Source of the DNA: Pelagophyceae sp. CCMP2097
Lineage: Eukaryota > Sar > Pelagophyceae
Assembly (NCBI GenBank): GCA_026770575.1
Contig: MU657186.1
Location: 266,030 to 330,029 of the forward strand
Direction of reading: 5' to 3'
Length of the DNA: 64,000 bases
Below, in pieces: positions 11,104 to 21,082 of the stretch. Every line of letters starts with the position of its first letter. Position 1 is the first letter of the stretch. Made by a program: the position numbers and the translations under genes. A model generated the notes under the pieces. It did not search any database. It saw nothing but the letters and a program-made list of their open reading frames with translations, and was not told the DNA's origin.

Positions 11104-14100
11104 CTAGCGCTTCTTCTTGTTGATGGCGTAGTGGCAGACTGCAAAGCCGGCGAGGAAGGTGCCGAGGAGCCAGCATGCGATCATGCCGAAGTTCTGTGTA
11201 GTGGCCCCGGTCTTGACTGAAAAGTAGCGCAGGATGCCCTGCAAGTCGTCGTCGGCGCGGTTGTGCAAAGCGGCGGTGCAGATGATTTGAAAGGCGCGGT
11301 TGACGGGGGAAATTTCGTAAGCCCAGATGAACCACGCGCGCGTGTCGTGCCGCGAAATGACGCCGCCGCCCGTGAGCATCAAAAACTGCACGCACGGCTC
11401 CGCGAACCTACAAGGAAGACGGTACAACGCATGATGGTCGCCGCAACGGACGCACTGCGCGGCCGCGATTTGGTTCGGGACGAGGACTCCGATGACGCCG
11501 TCGAGGATGCCGAAGATGCACGCCAACAGCGTCGACGCCAGCGTCGCAATGGCGACGCGGCTCGGCTCCAAAGGCAACCCCATGCAGAGCCACCAGACGG
11601 GCGTCGCTGCGAAGCCGGCGGCGGAGATGCCCGCGCAGGAGACCGTGCTGCGCGCGGCCCAGTACGTCCAGCTCGCGTAGACGCCGTTTCCATACTCGCG
11701 GTCCACCAGAGGCCGCTCGATTGGGAAGATGAGCAGCAAGCCCATGAGAGACTGCATGGACAAGGAGACCATCGCGATGTAGATGCCGCAGCCTAGGAAC
11801 AAGTTGTTCCCGACGCTGCGAAAGGAAAGGCCGTTGAACACCGCAATCGTCATAGCGCCCATCATCGTGTCCACGGCCTGGTTCTCGTCCGCCAGGAAGA
11901 CGTGCATGCACCTGCGCGTGAGGATGCAGTACTGGGCCCACGGCGACACCGCGTAGCCCGCGGGCTCCGGCGGATCCGCCGTCTCCAGCGCCTCCTGCTT
12001 CTCCTTCGCCGGCGCGTTGCCGCCAAAGGCGTACCACGCCGGCTTGGCTGCAAACTGCACGGCCCACTTGGCGGCCCATTCCGATGCGGCTTCTGCCTTG
12101 TGGCCGTCTTGCGACAGCACAAACATCATGTGGTCAGCCGCGTTCTCGCCAGCCGCGCAGGGCGCCCCTCCGGCGGCGAAGAAGTCGCGCAAACCAGAGG
12201 GCGCGGCCGCGAAGACGAGCCTGCCCTGGGCTAAAAGCACTAGAGAATCGAAGCGGGCTATGACGTGCCACGGCGGCTGGTGCACCGTGCACACCACCGT
12301 CCTCTTCTCGACAGAGGCGAGCTTGATGATGATGTCGGCGACCATGGCCGACGCGGCGGCGTCGAGACCAGTCGTGGGCTCGTCGACGAACATGACCGGC
12401 CGATCCGCTAAGAGCTCCATGCCGATGGACAGCCGCTTGCGCTGCCCACCGGAAAGCGACGGCTTCGTCGCCGACCCGCAGACCGTGTCGACGTGGCCCT
12501 CGAGGCCCAGCAGTTTCGCCACGTCATCGGCGCGACGCATCTTGCGGTCGAAATTCCACTCGCGGTGGCACCGTAGCTCCGCAGTGTACTTCAAAGTCTC
12601 ACGAATAGTGAGCTCGGGCAGCAAAGTGTTCTCCTGTGGCGTCAGCGTCATCAGGAGCCGGAACGCGCCGGCGTCCCTTGGGGCGCCGTCGACCAAGATC
12701 TCGCCCAGAGCTAAACCTCGAGCTCGGCCGGAGACCACGTCTAAAAGCGTCGACTTGCCCGCGCCAGAAGGCCCCATCAAAGCCGTCGCAGTACCGGGCT
12801 CGAAGACGCAGGAGATGTTGATGAGCTGGGCCCTGGACTCGTCTGGGGCCTCTTTGGACTTTGGGTCGTACGACCCGGACCTCCAAAACGACAGCGCCCG
12901 AGCTTCGATGCGCACCACCGGCAGCGCTTCTTCCTCCACCGCGCCGTAGCTCGCCATCGTCGCCGCTAAAGAGGCCTCCTCCTCGTCGGAGTCCGTCTCG
13001 CTCGGCGACTTTTGGTTCAAAGCTAAAGCCTCAATGGCCACCACGGCCCTCTTCCGCCGCGGCGGCTGGTCCTGCTTCTGCAGGCGCCACATTGTAGCAA
13101 AGTAGCCGATTGCGACGAGGGAGGATGCGATGATGGCCATCGCTAGAAAGCAGGAGTGGACGTTGCCCGGGTTGACTCCAAACACGTCCGGGTCCTTCAG
13201 AATCGCATCCGCCTTGTCGGTCGCGTGGTGGAACGTCGACACCGCGAAGATCTTGAGGCACCAGGAGAAGATGTTCGGGTAGCGCATGGGGAGGAAATAC
13301 GGGGCCATCTTGGAGGCGGGCGGGAAGAAGCCCGACGTCACCGCCATCAAGATCGTAATCGAGGTCGCCCCTTTCAAACCCGAGACGGCGTCGGGCGCGA
13401 TGAGGCCCCAGACTAAAGAGAGGACCATGCACGTGAAGAACTCTAGCAGAGCGGCGCCGTAGAACATGCCAAAAGCAAAGCCCTTCTTGGGAAAGTCGAG
13501 CATCGGGTACACGATCCCCACGCTCAGCACGCTCAGCAGGAGCGCGTTGCCGGCGCACAACGTGACGCGCGCCAGCCAGTACGGCGTCGCCAGGATGGCG
13601 CCGTTGCGGTACTCGCGCTGCATGAACGCGCGTTCCAGAGGCATTACCTAGCAATGTATGTGTGAGGGACCCTTCTCGGGGTACGACTCTTCAAGCACTT
13701 TCGCGGATGACGACGACCAACCTCTGAGGAGGGTCCCTCTTCCCCGCTGTGGCGAATTCGCACCACCAGGATGGGCGTGGCGATTTGGTAGATTGACATC
13801 GAGTACAACCAGAGCAGGTTCAGCTTGGAGACGGAGTACGACGAGTCGTACTGCATGGCGGAGAGGAGGCAGGCGGACAAGATCGTCGCCGGGAACATCA
13901 TGCGAGCTTGAGCCGGGTCGGAGACCCAGAGATGCGTCACGCGGACTAAAAGAGTTTGGTACTGCGCCAGCCACGAGATGGGCTCGTGGTGCGCCACGAA
14001 GACGCCGTTGTAGAGGCGCGCCAGGTCGGTGTCGTGCGAGGCGGCGTCTGTCGCATCCTTCGAGGCGACCCAGTGCGCGGCCCACGGCGCGGCCGTGTCG

Positions 14101-15190
14101 CGTTGGAGCATGTCCAGCATGTGGTCGGCGGCGTTGTACGCCGGCGGCAACGCGGAACCGTGCTCGGCAAAGTAGGCTGCGATGCGATTCGGCGGACCCT
14201 GGAAGACCATGACGCCGCCTTGGCCGAGTAAGATTACTTTCGAAAAGCAGGCCAGCAAAGACCACGACGGCTGGTGGATCGTCGCTATCACGGTGCGGCC
14301 CTCGTGTGACGCCACGCCGGCGAGGGTGAGGCCGAGCTGCATCGCCGACGCGGCGTCCAAACCCGACGTCGGCTCGTCCATAAAAAGCAAAGGACGCCCA
14401 GAAAGGAACTCAATCGCCGCCGAAACGCGCTTCCGCTGCCCGCCCGAGACGCCCGCGACCAGCTCGCTCCCGACGAGGCGGTGCGCCACGTCCTCGAGGC
14501 CCAGGCGCCGCATCACCTAGAGAAGGGCCGTAAAGCACACCGTCTTCGCGTCTTACACGAGGAAGAGATTCTCCGTCGCCCCTCGGCTGCCATTCACGAC
14601 TTGGATACCGCTCGCGACTCTGTCGACTGAAAGTCCTTTGCTTTCCGAATGGCGCCGGCTTTAGACCTCGTCGGCGCGGTAGACTTTGGACTCTTTGCTC
14701 ATCCAAGGCGGCGTCACCAACATGGCCGTGTAGTACAGCGTCTGCCGCACCGTCAGCGTGCCGAGCAGGATGTCGTCTTGCGGCATGAGGGACATTAGAC
14801 TCCGGCACTCGGCCGGCGACCGTGCGGCGCCGTTGACGTGAATCAAACCAGACAATTCGCCCGTGCCGCGGCCGCAGAGCACCGTCAGCAGCGTCGTCTT
14901 GCCCGCGCCAGAGGGGCCCATCAAAGCAGTCACTTTTGTCCTAGGATTCGCAAGACGCCTCCGCTGCAACGGGTCAAGGTTGTCTGCACTCACGGTTCAA
15001 ACGTGGCGCTTATGTCATGCAGCAGCACCTAGCAAGCGCACGGGTTGCACGATGCGCCGCCTCTCGCGGTGCCACGTCGACGCACCTTCTCCTGCACCAC
15101 GTAGCTCAGCTCCATCGCGTGCAGCAGCGCGACGGGCCCGTTCGGCGTGTCGCCGTGCGCCTCCGCCTCGCCGAGGAGCGGGTTCTCCAT
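11104..15190 (-). CDS. Full-size ABCG-type ABC transporter (NBD-TMD-NBD-TMD)
   Basis: The start is ATG at 15190 (MENPLLGEAEAHGD). The first nucleotide-binding domain has Walker A GPSGAGKTTLL, signature VSGGQRKRVS and Walker B LLFMDEPTSGLD. The first membrane domain follows (RMMFPATILSACLLSAM, then SVGIVYPMLDF). The second half repeats the layout: GPSGAGKSTLLDVVSG, LSGGQRKRLSIG, VMFVDEPTTGLD, then multiple hydrophobic segments to the end ACWLLGTFLAGFAVCHYAIN. Introns fall near 15082, 14994, 14660-14520, 13790-13645 and about 11413-11463, all GT-AG. NBD before TMD is the ABCG/PDR arrangement. Such pumps export lipids, sterols or xenobiotics at the plasma membrane; the substrate cannot be read from sequence. 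An acidic linker (SETDSDEEEAS) separates the halves. Confidence 0.9.
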
Positions 15191-15630
15191 CGCGTACAAC
15201 CTAAACAGCACCGTCACGCGTCCGAGGCACCATCAAACGTCGCCAGTGTTCATCATCGCGCGTCGCAGGCATCCGATGCGATCACGCGGTCGGCATCAAG
15301 GCGGCCGTGGACAACCCCACCGACGGCGGACGCACCCGCTCAGCATCGCAGCAGTTGGCTCGACACCTTCGCAGTTGGAATCGGAAGAAATGTGGAAATC
15401 ATGGAACATGGCGTCATGTGACGCGGAAAAGATACTCGAAAAGTTTGGGAAATGAAATTGCATTCTCCCGCTGAAAATCCGAATCGTGTTGCGCGTGTTG
15501 CGCGACGACGACGCGCGCGCGCAGGTGCTGCGGATTTGGCTCGCGTGTGTCGTACGCCCGCGGCGGTCCGCTCCTGTATAACCATCGCGCCTTTTGCCTT
15601 TGCGCGGCGTGAAGCGGCGTCGGGTCCCGC
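15191..15630. other. Divergent intergenic region between ABCG and DcpS
   Basis: A 440-bp shared upstream region for two genes pointing apart. It is less GC-rich than the genes (for example 15380-15490). I see no repeat or RNA gene. Confidence 0.5.
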
Positions 15631-17045
15631 ATGAAGGACCGGCCGCGGCGGCGGCTCGCGCGGCTTGGGAGCGCCGTCGTCGCAAAGTGGCGCGCGGTGC
15701 GCGCGCGGCTCTGGACGCCGATAGAGGTCGCGGCCGCGCCAACGGCCGCGGCGCTGCCGACGCTCGTGGCCCCGGTGCTGCCGCCGCTCGTGGGCGGACC
15801 CACGCTCGAGGGCGGCGACCACGTGCTCGCGCGGCGGTCCCTCGCCGACTTTGAGCTCACCGAGGTTCTCGCCAGCTGCGGCGGCCTGCACTGCCGCGTC
15901 CTCGGCGCGTTCCGAGGCGCGCCGCACGAGTGAGCGCCCTCGGCGCCCTCGCCGCGGCATTGATGGGACGCCGCTGCCCAGGCGCGCGCTGCTGACGCTG
16001 GACCTGCGGCCGCCGCTACCCGACGTGCGTGCCACCTTTGGAGTCGCGCGGCGCAAAGGGGCCCACTGGATGACGTCCTTCCGCCGCGGACGCCGTGCGC
16101 GCAGGCGCTTGCGCTCATGGGCGCTTTGCCTCGCATGCGCGCGGCGCTGTCAGATTGGAGCGGCGCCGAGTTTTCATTTTACGATGCGACCTACGACTCG
16201 ACCGACGCGCCCGGGGCGGCGGCGTTGCCGTCGGCTGCCGCCGCGTCGACGTACGCGCTCCAGGTGCACTGCCCGGCGTCGGCACGCGCCGTCTCGCGCG
16301 CGCGGCAGAGCCGCTTCGAGATGCACGTCGAGACGGCGGCTGCGTACGCTTCCGTCGTGCGGCCGTACGCCTTGGAGCTCGTCGCCGCGGGCGCCCACGC
16401 CTGGGCCGCCGCCGTCGCGGAGACGACGCCGGAATCGAGCCCGCGCACGCTCCTCGCCGTCGAATCGCCGGGCCGAGGTTTTGTCATCGCCGTGGACACA
16501 AAGTGGAAGACGCATTCGCCAATCGCCGCGGGCGTACCGCGCGAGGCCTGGCGCGGCGCGCCCTGGACGGCGGACCTGCACCTCCTCGGCGTCTCGCGCG
16601 ACGCCGGCCTCCTCACGCTGCGCGACCTTTCCGGGACCGCTGGCGCGGACCTCGTCGAGGCCATGCATTTAGCCCTTTGCGCCGTCGCTTTGGACGTCTA
16701 CGGCGTGCCGGCGACGCAGCTCCGCACCTTCTTCCACTACCAGCCGCAGCGAGTTTCCGCGCCCTTTTAGCCCCTTGCGAGACGGCGAGGGCCCTCTGCG
16801 ATTTCTCCTATTGGCCGTCCTCCGTTTGCCGAGACGCCGCTCGCAGGTTCTACCGACTGCACGCGCACTGCACGCGCGTGGAGCACGCGCATTCCGGGTG
16901 CGAGGCGGAGCGCGCGCACCTCCTCGTCCACGTGGCCGATTTGCTCCGCCAATGCCCGGACTTTTACGCAGAGGCGACGCTTTGTTACAGACTCAAGTGC
17001 GGAGACCAGCTCCACCAGGCCCTCGCCGCACGCAAGCCCCGATAG
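15631..17045 (+). CDS. DCPS: Scavenger mRNA-decapping enzyme DcpS (HIT family)
   Basis: DcpS hydrolyses the m7G cap left after 3'-5' mRNA decay. Four exons join in phase (about 15631-15929, 15982-16024, 16105-16748, 16847-17045), giving about 394 aa. Diagnostic blocks are ALLTLDLRPPLPD, VDTKWKTHSP (the tryptophan-lysine cap-binding region), LLTLRDLSGT, and RTFFHYQPQ leading into FYRLHAHCT. The last is the HIT motif: its first histidine is replaced by Arg (about 332), while the central, catalytic-position histidine (about 334) and the third are kept. ERAHLL follows, as in the family. The final intron appears to use a GC donor (GCGAGT at 16749), since only this keeps phase. It is slightly longer than the roughly 340 aa of animal DcpS because of the N-terminus. 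Confidence 0.85.
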
Positions 17046-17866
17046 CGCGGCGCCGCCTCGCGCGGCAAACCGCCGCGATGCCCCCCCTGAAGGCCGAACT
17101 AAGGCCGCCGCAACACTGTGTCTCGGGCCGAGAGGACGCAGGCGGATCGAGGATCCCCGGAGCCGCTGTGGGGGCTTGGATCCTTGCCTCGTCCGGCACG
17201 TATGCCTCGTCGGCAGCCTCCACGGGTCCATCGAGGGCCCTCCTCAGGACCGTTGCTGGAAAGGTTGCTTCGAGAGAGTGACACGCAGGCCAAAACGCAA
17301 CACGCCGGCCCGCGCAGCCGTCGTAGCCGCGAGACGAACGTTGTCGCCCGCACGCCGGGAAGCAACGACCGCGCGCGCGCTAGATCTACTAGGATTCCTA
17401 TCAGTTCGAAAGGTACAGTTCTTAGATAGTAATAGGCTCCCGGCCCCTGCGGGGCCCTGTGCGAGTCGCAGACGCAGCAGGGCTTCGGGGCGGCGGATAC
17501 CGGCGCGTTCCCCATCATCGCGCCGTCGACGTGGATCTTTGGCTGTCGTGAGTTCAACTAGAGGGTATCTGCGATTTCGGCGATTTCGCGCGTGTCGACG
17601 CGCATGCGCATTCGAAACTTGCTCACGAGTGGAGCTCCGCCGGTCGAGCACTCAGGCTCACGCACGTGGAGCTCCGCCGAGTCACTGACCAGGGGACAGG
17701 CCTCGTCGGATCGAGGCCTCGGGACCGGCCGCGAGGCACGCGGCCCATTTCTGTGCTTCAGCGAGGCCTCCCTCGGCCGTGGCGCGGGGCGCTCGAACGC
17801 TGCGAGGTCTGCCTCGAGGGCCTCTGTGGCATTTCAAAAGGCAGGATCTCGGGCCGTCGCCGGGCG
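17046..17866. other. Intergenic DNA containing Cox17-like repeat copy B
   Basis: No supported gene. Holds the repeat copy at 17404-17521. Short frames on both strands lack recognisable motifs. Confidence 0.4.
17404..17521 (-). pseudogene. Cox17-like first-exon fragment, dispersed copy B
   Basis: On the minus strand, ATGATG near 17521 opens MMGNAPVSAAPKPCCVCD, matching copy A at 6725-6831 in the PKPCCVCD block and in the shared downstream DNA (GGGAGCCTATTACTAT). The frame differs after CVCD because of an indel. No rest-of-Cox17 follows. Confidence 0.4.
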
Positions 17867-18792
17867 ATGCGCTTCGGACGGTGGCTCGGTGGCCTGGCCT
17901 TGTGCGTTTTGTGTGCCTCGGCGCGCGACGGTGGGAACCGCACGCTGCGGCTCTACCTCGTTGGGGAGTCGGGTGCCGGAAAGAGCACGCTCGGCAATTC
18001 TCTGCTGGGGCGGCGCGCGTTCGAGACTGGGGGCGGCTTTGACGCGGTGACGACGCGCGTCGAGTGCTTCAAAGCGGTGTACGGCGGGTTCGATCTGGAA
18101 GTCTGCGATACGCCGGGCTTCAACGACGGGACGCAGACCGACGGCGAAATCGCCGCGGCCATCGTCGGCGCCATGCGCGCAAAACCGCCGCACGGCGTCG
18201 TCTACGTCCACGACGCGCGCCAGACGCGCCTCTCGCGCGCCACGCGCAAGGCGCTCCAGCACGTCCTCGCGCCGCTCACCGCCGTCGGCGCCGCGCGCGT
18301 CTTCCCGCGCATGGTGCGGACCTGCGCGCGCCATCCGGGCCGCCGCCGCGCCCGAATGCGCAGCGGTAGGCCTTTGTGCTGACGCGTTCCACCGGCGTGC
18401 TGGACCGGCGGCCGTGGCGCGGCGAGCTCCACAAGCTGCTCTGCCGTAAGTACCTGCTCTGCGGCGGCGCCGACGCGCTGCGAATCGTCTTCGCCGGCCA
18501 CCGCAGACCATCCGATGGGCTAACGCTCGTGCGGCCGCGCTTCGCCGCGAGCATGCGCGCCTGGCTCCGGGCGCTCGATGAACCCCTCGACGTCGCCGCG
18601 CCGCCGCCCCGCGCCGAAGACGCCGAAGACGCGGACGCGTGCACTCGCGCACTCGCCGTGTGCGCCGGCGCCGCCGCGAAACGCGAAACGCTCGCCGCGC
18701 GCCCACGCGCGCCGGGCGACTGCGCCGCCAGCGGCCGCGCCGACGGCGCCGGCGCCGGTGTCTGCGGTGTTGCGGCTGAGGCTGAGTCGTAA
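17867..18792 (+). CDS. AIG1/GIMAP-type GTPase with an N-terminal signal-like segment
   Basis: Two exons (17867-18313 and 18370-18792; GT-AG intron in phase 0) encode about 289 aa. After a hydrophobic leader (MRFGRWLGGLALCVLCASA) comes LRLYLVGESGAGKSTLGNSL, with G1/P-loop GESGAGKS. Then follow the G3 motif CDTPGFNDG and, across the intron, VLTRSTGVLDRRPW at the place of the G4 region. The order and spacing are those of AIG1/IAN GTPases, which usually work on membranes. The canonical TKxD-type G4 residues are not obvious (TRST), so nucleotide specificity is uncertain. The C-terminal 80 residues are Ala-rich and of low complexity. Confidence 0.75.
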
Positions 18793-19341
18793 CGGGGCTC
18801 GGCTCGACGCCCGGCGCTTCCCGCGAATTTGGTGCACCCCGAGCCTTCTCGCTTGCAGCGTAGACAGTCAGCCCTCAAAGCGAAAACGTTCGTCGAACGG
18901 CCGGTCATCAGCGGAAATGGAGCTCCGGATCTTCGAGAGACACGTCCGGACCGGTCGACGTCGGACCCAAGTTGGATTCCGTCTTCGATGTTGCTTGCTT
19001 AAGATCCACCCTGGGTGGGGCTGGCCCAATAGGGAATGCCCGGCTAGTCGGTTCCAAAGTCAGGCTCCCGGATCAAAAGGCCCGGGTGCCATGCCTGCGG
19101 GAGTGGTTTGTGCGCTTTGCGCTTGACCCCCTCATACAAGTACGGGCCGCTAGACACTTTGGCTCTTTGGTCGTGTTCGTCGGGGAAGCCTTGTGGGGGG
19201 CGGTGGCGTCGGTGGCTCAGTCGGGCTCATTCGGGATGTGGATGTACCGCGTCGCGGCCCAGGCATGGCCTGGGTCCTTTCCTCCGTCACTGCCTTTTTG
19301 CCTCCGGAGCTCTACTACTAGTATCCTAGTACTAGCCTCTA

Positions 19342-19917
19342 GTACAAGCTGGTTCGGGCATGAAACTGATATTGCATTGCGCCGTTTTTTGACAAAAGTA
19401 TTGCGCCCTTCGACTGGAGCTTCCGGCGCCCGCGCAAGCACCCCCGCGAGACCGCTACTTTCCGCGAGACTGCTACTTTCACGATTGACCATCTCTTGCA
19501 AAAGTTACAGCCGATTTTACACATACGTAGCTATAAACACACACCATATTTTCCTCAAATAGAGAGAAGAAACGCCCGTTTTTTTGAAAAAATACGGGTC
19601 AACTGAAGCTTTTTAAGAACCTTCCCGCGGAAATTAGGCAAGGTATTCCAGAGGTTGCTCGACGTAGCCGTCTTACAAACGGCCTTACGCGCCCATCGGC
19701 GGCGGGTGAACAAAATCGGAGGTGTCCTTGGGTGTTAACGGCCGTCGCCAAAGTTGCCAAATCAATTTTCTCGGCCCATATAAGACGTGCCAAAGTTCAC
19801 CATCCGGCGCTGGAGGCGTCTCGGCGCCCCGCATACGACCCCAGCAACTATACCTCCAAAGACCTTCTCAAATTTCCGCGAAAAAAACAGCAGTTTCATG
19901 CCCGAACCAGCTTGTAC
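19342..19917. repeat. 27-bp perfect inverted repeat bracketing about 520 bp
   Basis: GTACAAGCTGGTTCGGGCAT and the seven following bases at 19342-19368 occur as an exact reverse complement at 19891-19917. The enclosed DNA has no coding signal. This could be a small non-autonomous transposon with terminal inverted repeats. No convincing target-site duplication is visible at the arms. Confidence 0.6.
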
Positions 19918-19969
19918 AATTGTAACTTGAAAGTAGAAATGTTTAGTGCCATGATTGTGGCGCGAATCA

Positions 19970-20019
19970 TTATTTCACGCTAGAAATTTCGAGATTATTT
20001 TACGCTAGAAATTTCGAGA
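19970..20019 (+). repeat. Two tandem copies of a 25-bp AT-rich unit
   Basis: The block CGCTAGAAATTTCGAGA occurs twice at a 25-base period (near 19978 and 20003), each preceded by TATTT(C/T)A. Confidence 0.75.
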
Positions 20020-20401
20020 CGAGGTTTTCGCTTTAATAAGAATTCTATTGAGCTATTATTGAAGCATTTCAAAAATCAAAAAGTGAAGAAGGTAGCATGA
20101 AAAATGAGGGTTTTAATTTATAATCCGGAAAGCGACATTGAGTGCAGTGTGCATCTCCCATGCAGATCGGCGGCGCTCGCAGGGAGAGAGTGGTAGCATC
20201 TAAATGGTCAGTAAAAATGAAGGAGATTTGATTCATAACTGTTTCTTTTATACAATTTGACAGAAAGAACCATGTTACGTCGAGTTCGGGACCACGCGGA
20301 TTCTCAGCCGGGCGCGACCTGCCCCGCGCGGCTCGAGGAGCTGGGCCGCATCGGCCCCGCCTGTTGATTTTAGCAGCCTCGGTTGAGTGCATAACTGAAC
20401 T

Positions 20402-20428
20402 GAAGAAGAAGAAGAAGAAGAAGAAGAA
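20402..20428 (+). repeat. (GAA)n microsatellite
   Basis: About nine uninterrupted GAA units. Confidence 0.9.
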
Positions 20429-21082
20429 ATAACGAGCCGATACAGGATGAACCGGAATGCTTCCGTCACTTGATCGAGAGCGATTCAGAGACTTGGAGTG
20501 CATAACTAGAAGAAGAAGCGACGTGTCTTCTGAGCCCACGAGAACGCAGTGGATTGTCAAAAAAACAGCAACTCTATTTCACCAGTTTCACGTAACCGCC
20601 ACTCTATCGATCCGAATATTGGTCTTGAATTTGACGTCGACAATTCGCCTCGTCCAGTCGCTCGTGCACGATCTCAGTCTTGCATTCTGAATTTTCCGTG
20701 AATGCAAGGAAAGTTAACATCGTTGCAGTAATTGACGGAATAATTTTTAAAATCCAAGAGAAGTGGGAATCAAAAAAAGAAGCAAGCGCTGCCGAAAAAA
20801 GTGCCGAAAAAAATGGTGATTTAGGGAAAATCATACTTGAGGCGCGCTCAGTGGATTCCTGGGGCTTGGAGTGGCCGCGTTCGATGGAGGCGGGCCGCCC
20901 CCGCCTCCCGGAGGCGGGCGTCTTGAAATTATCCATACCCGGTTAGCCGACCTGCCGGCTTACAACCAAGGTAATTTATGGGGAGTTCTAAGTATTTTAT
21001 CGAAAGATCTTGGAAAAAAATCGTGTCGGCTCGCGAGACGCAACTCGGTTTTCTGGAACAGCATTCGCTTCGCGTGCCTGCA

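Larger units (their letters stand above)
18793..21082. other. Repeat-rich, relatively AT-rich intergenic region
   Basis: About 2.3 kb with no supported gene. It contains a 27-bp inverted repeat (19342-19368 and 19891-19917), a 25-bp tandem repeat (about 19970-20019) and a (GAA)n microsatellite (about 20402-20428). The lower GC and absence of conserved frames separate it from its neighbours. Confidence 0.5.
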
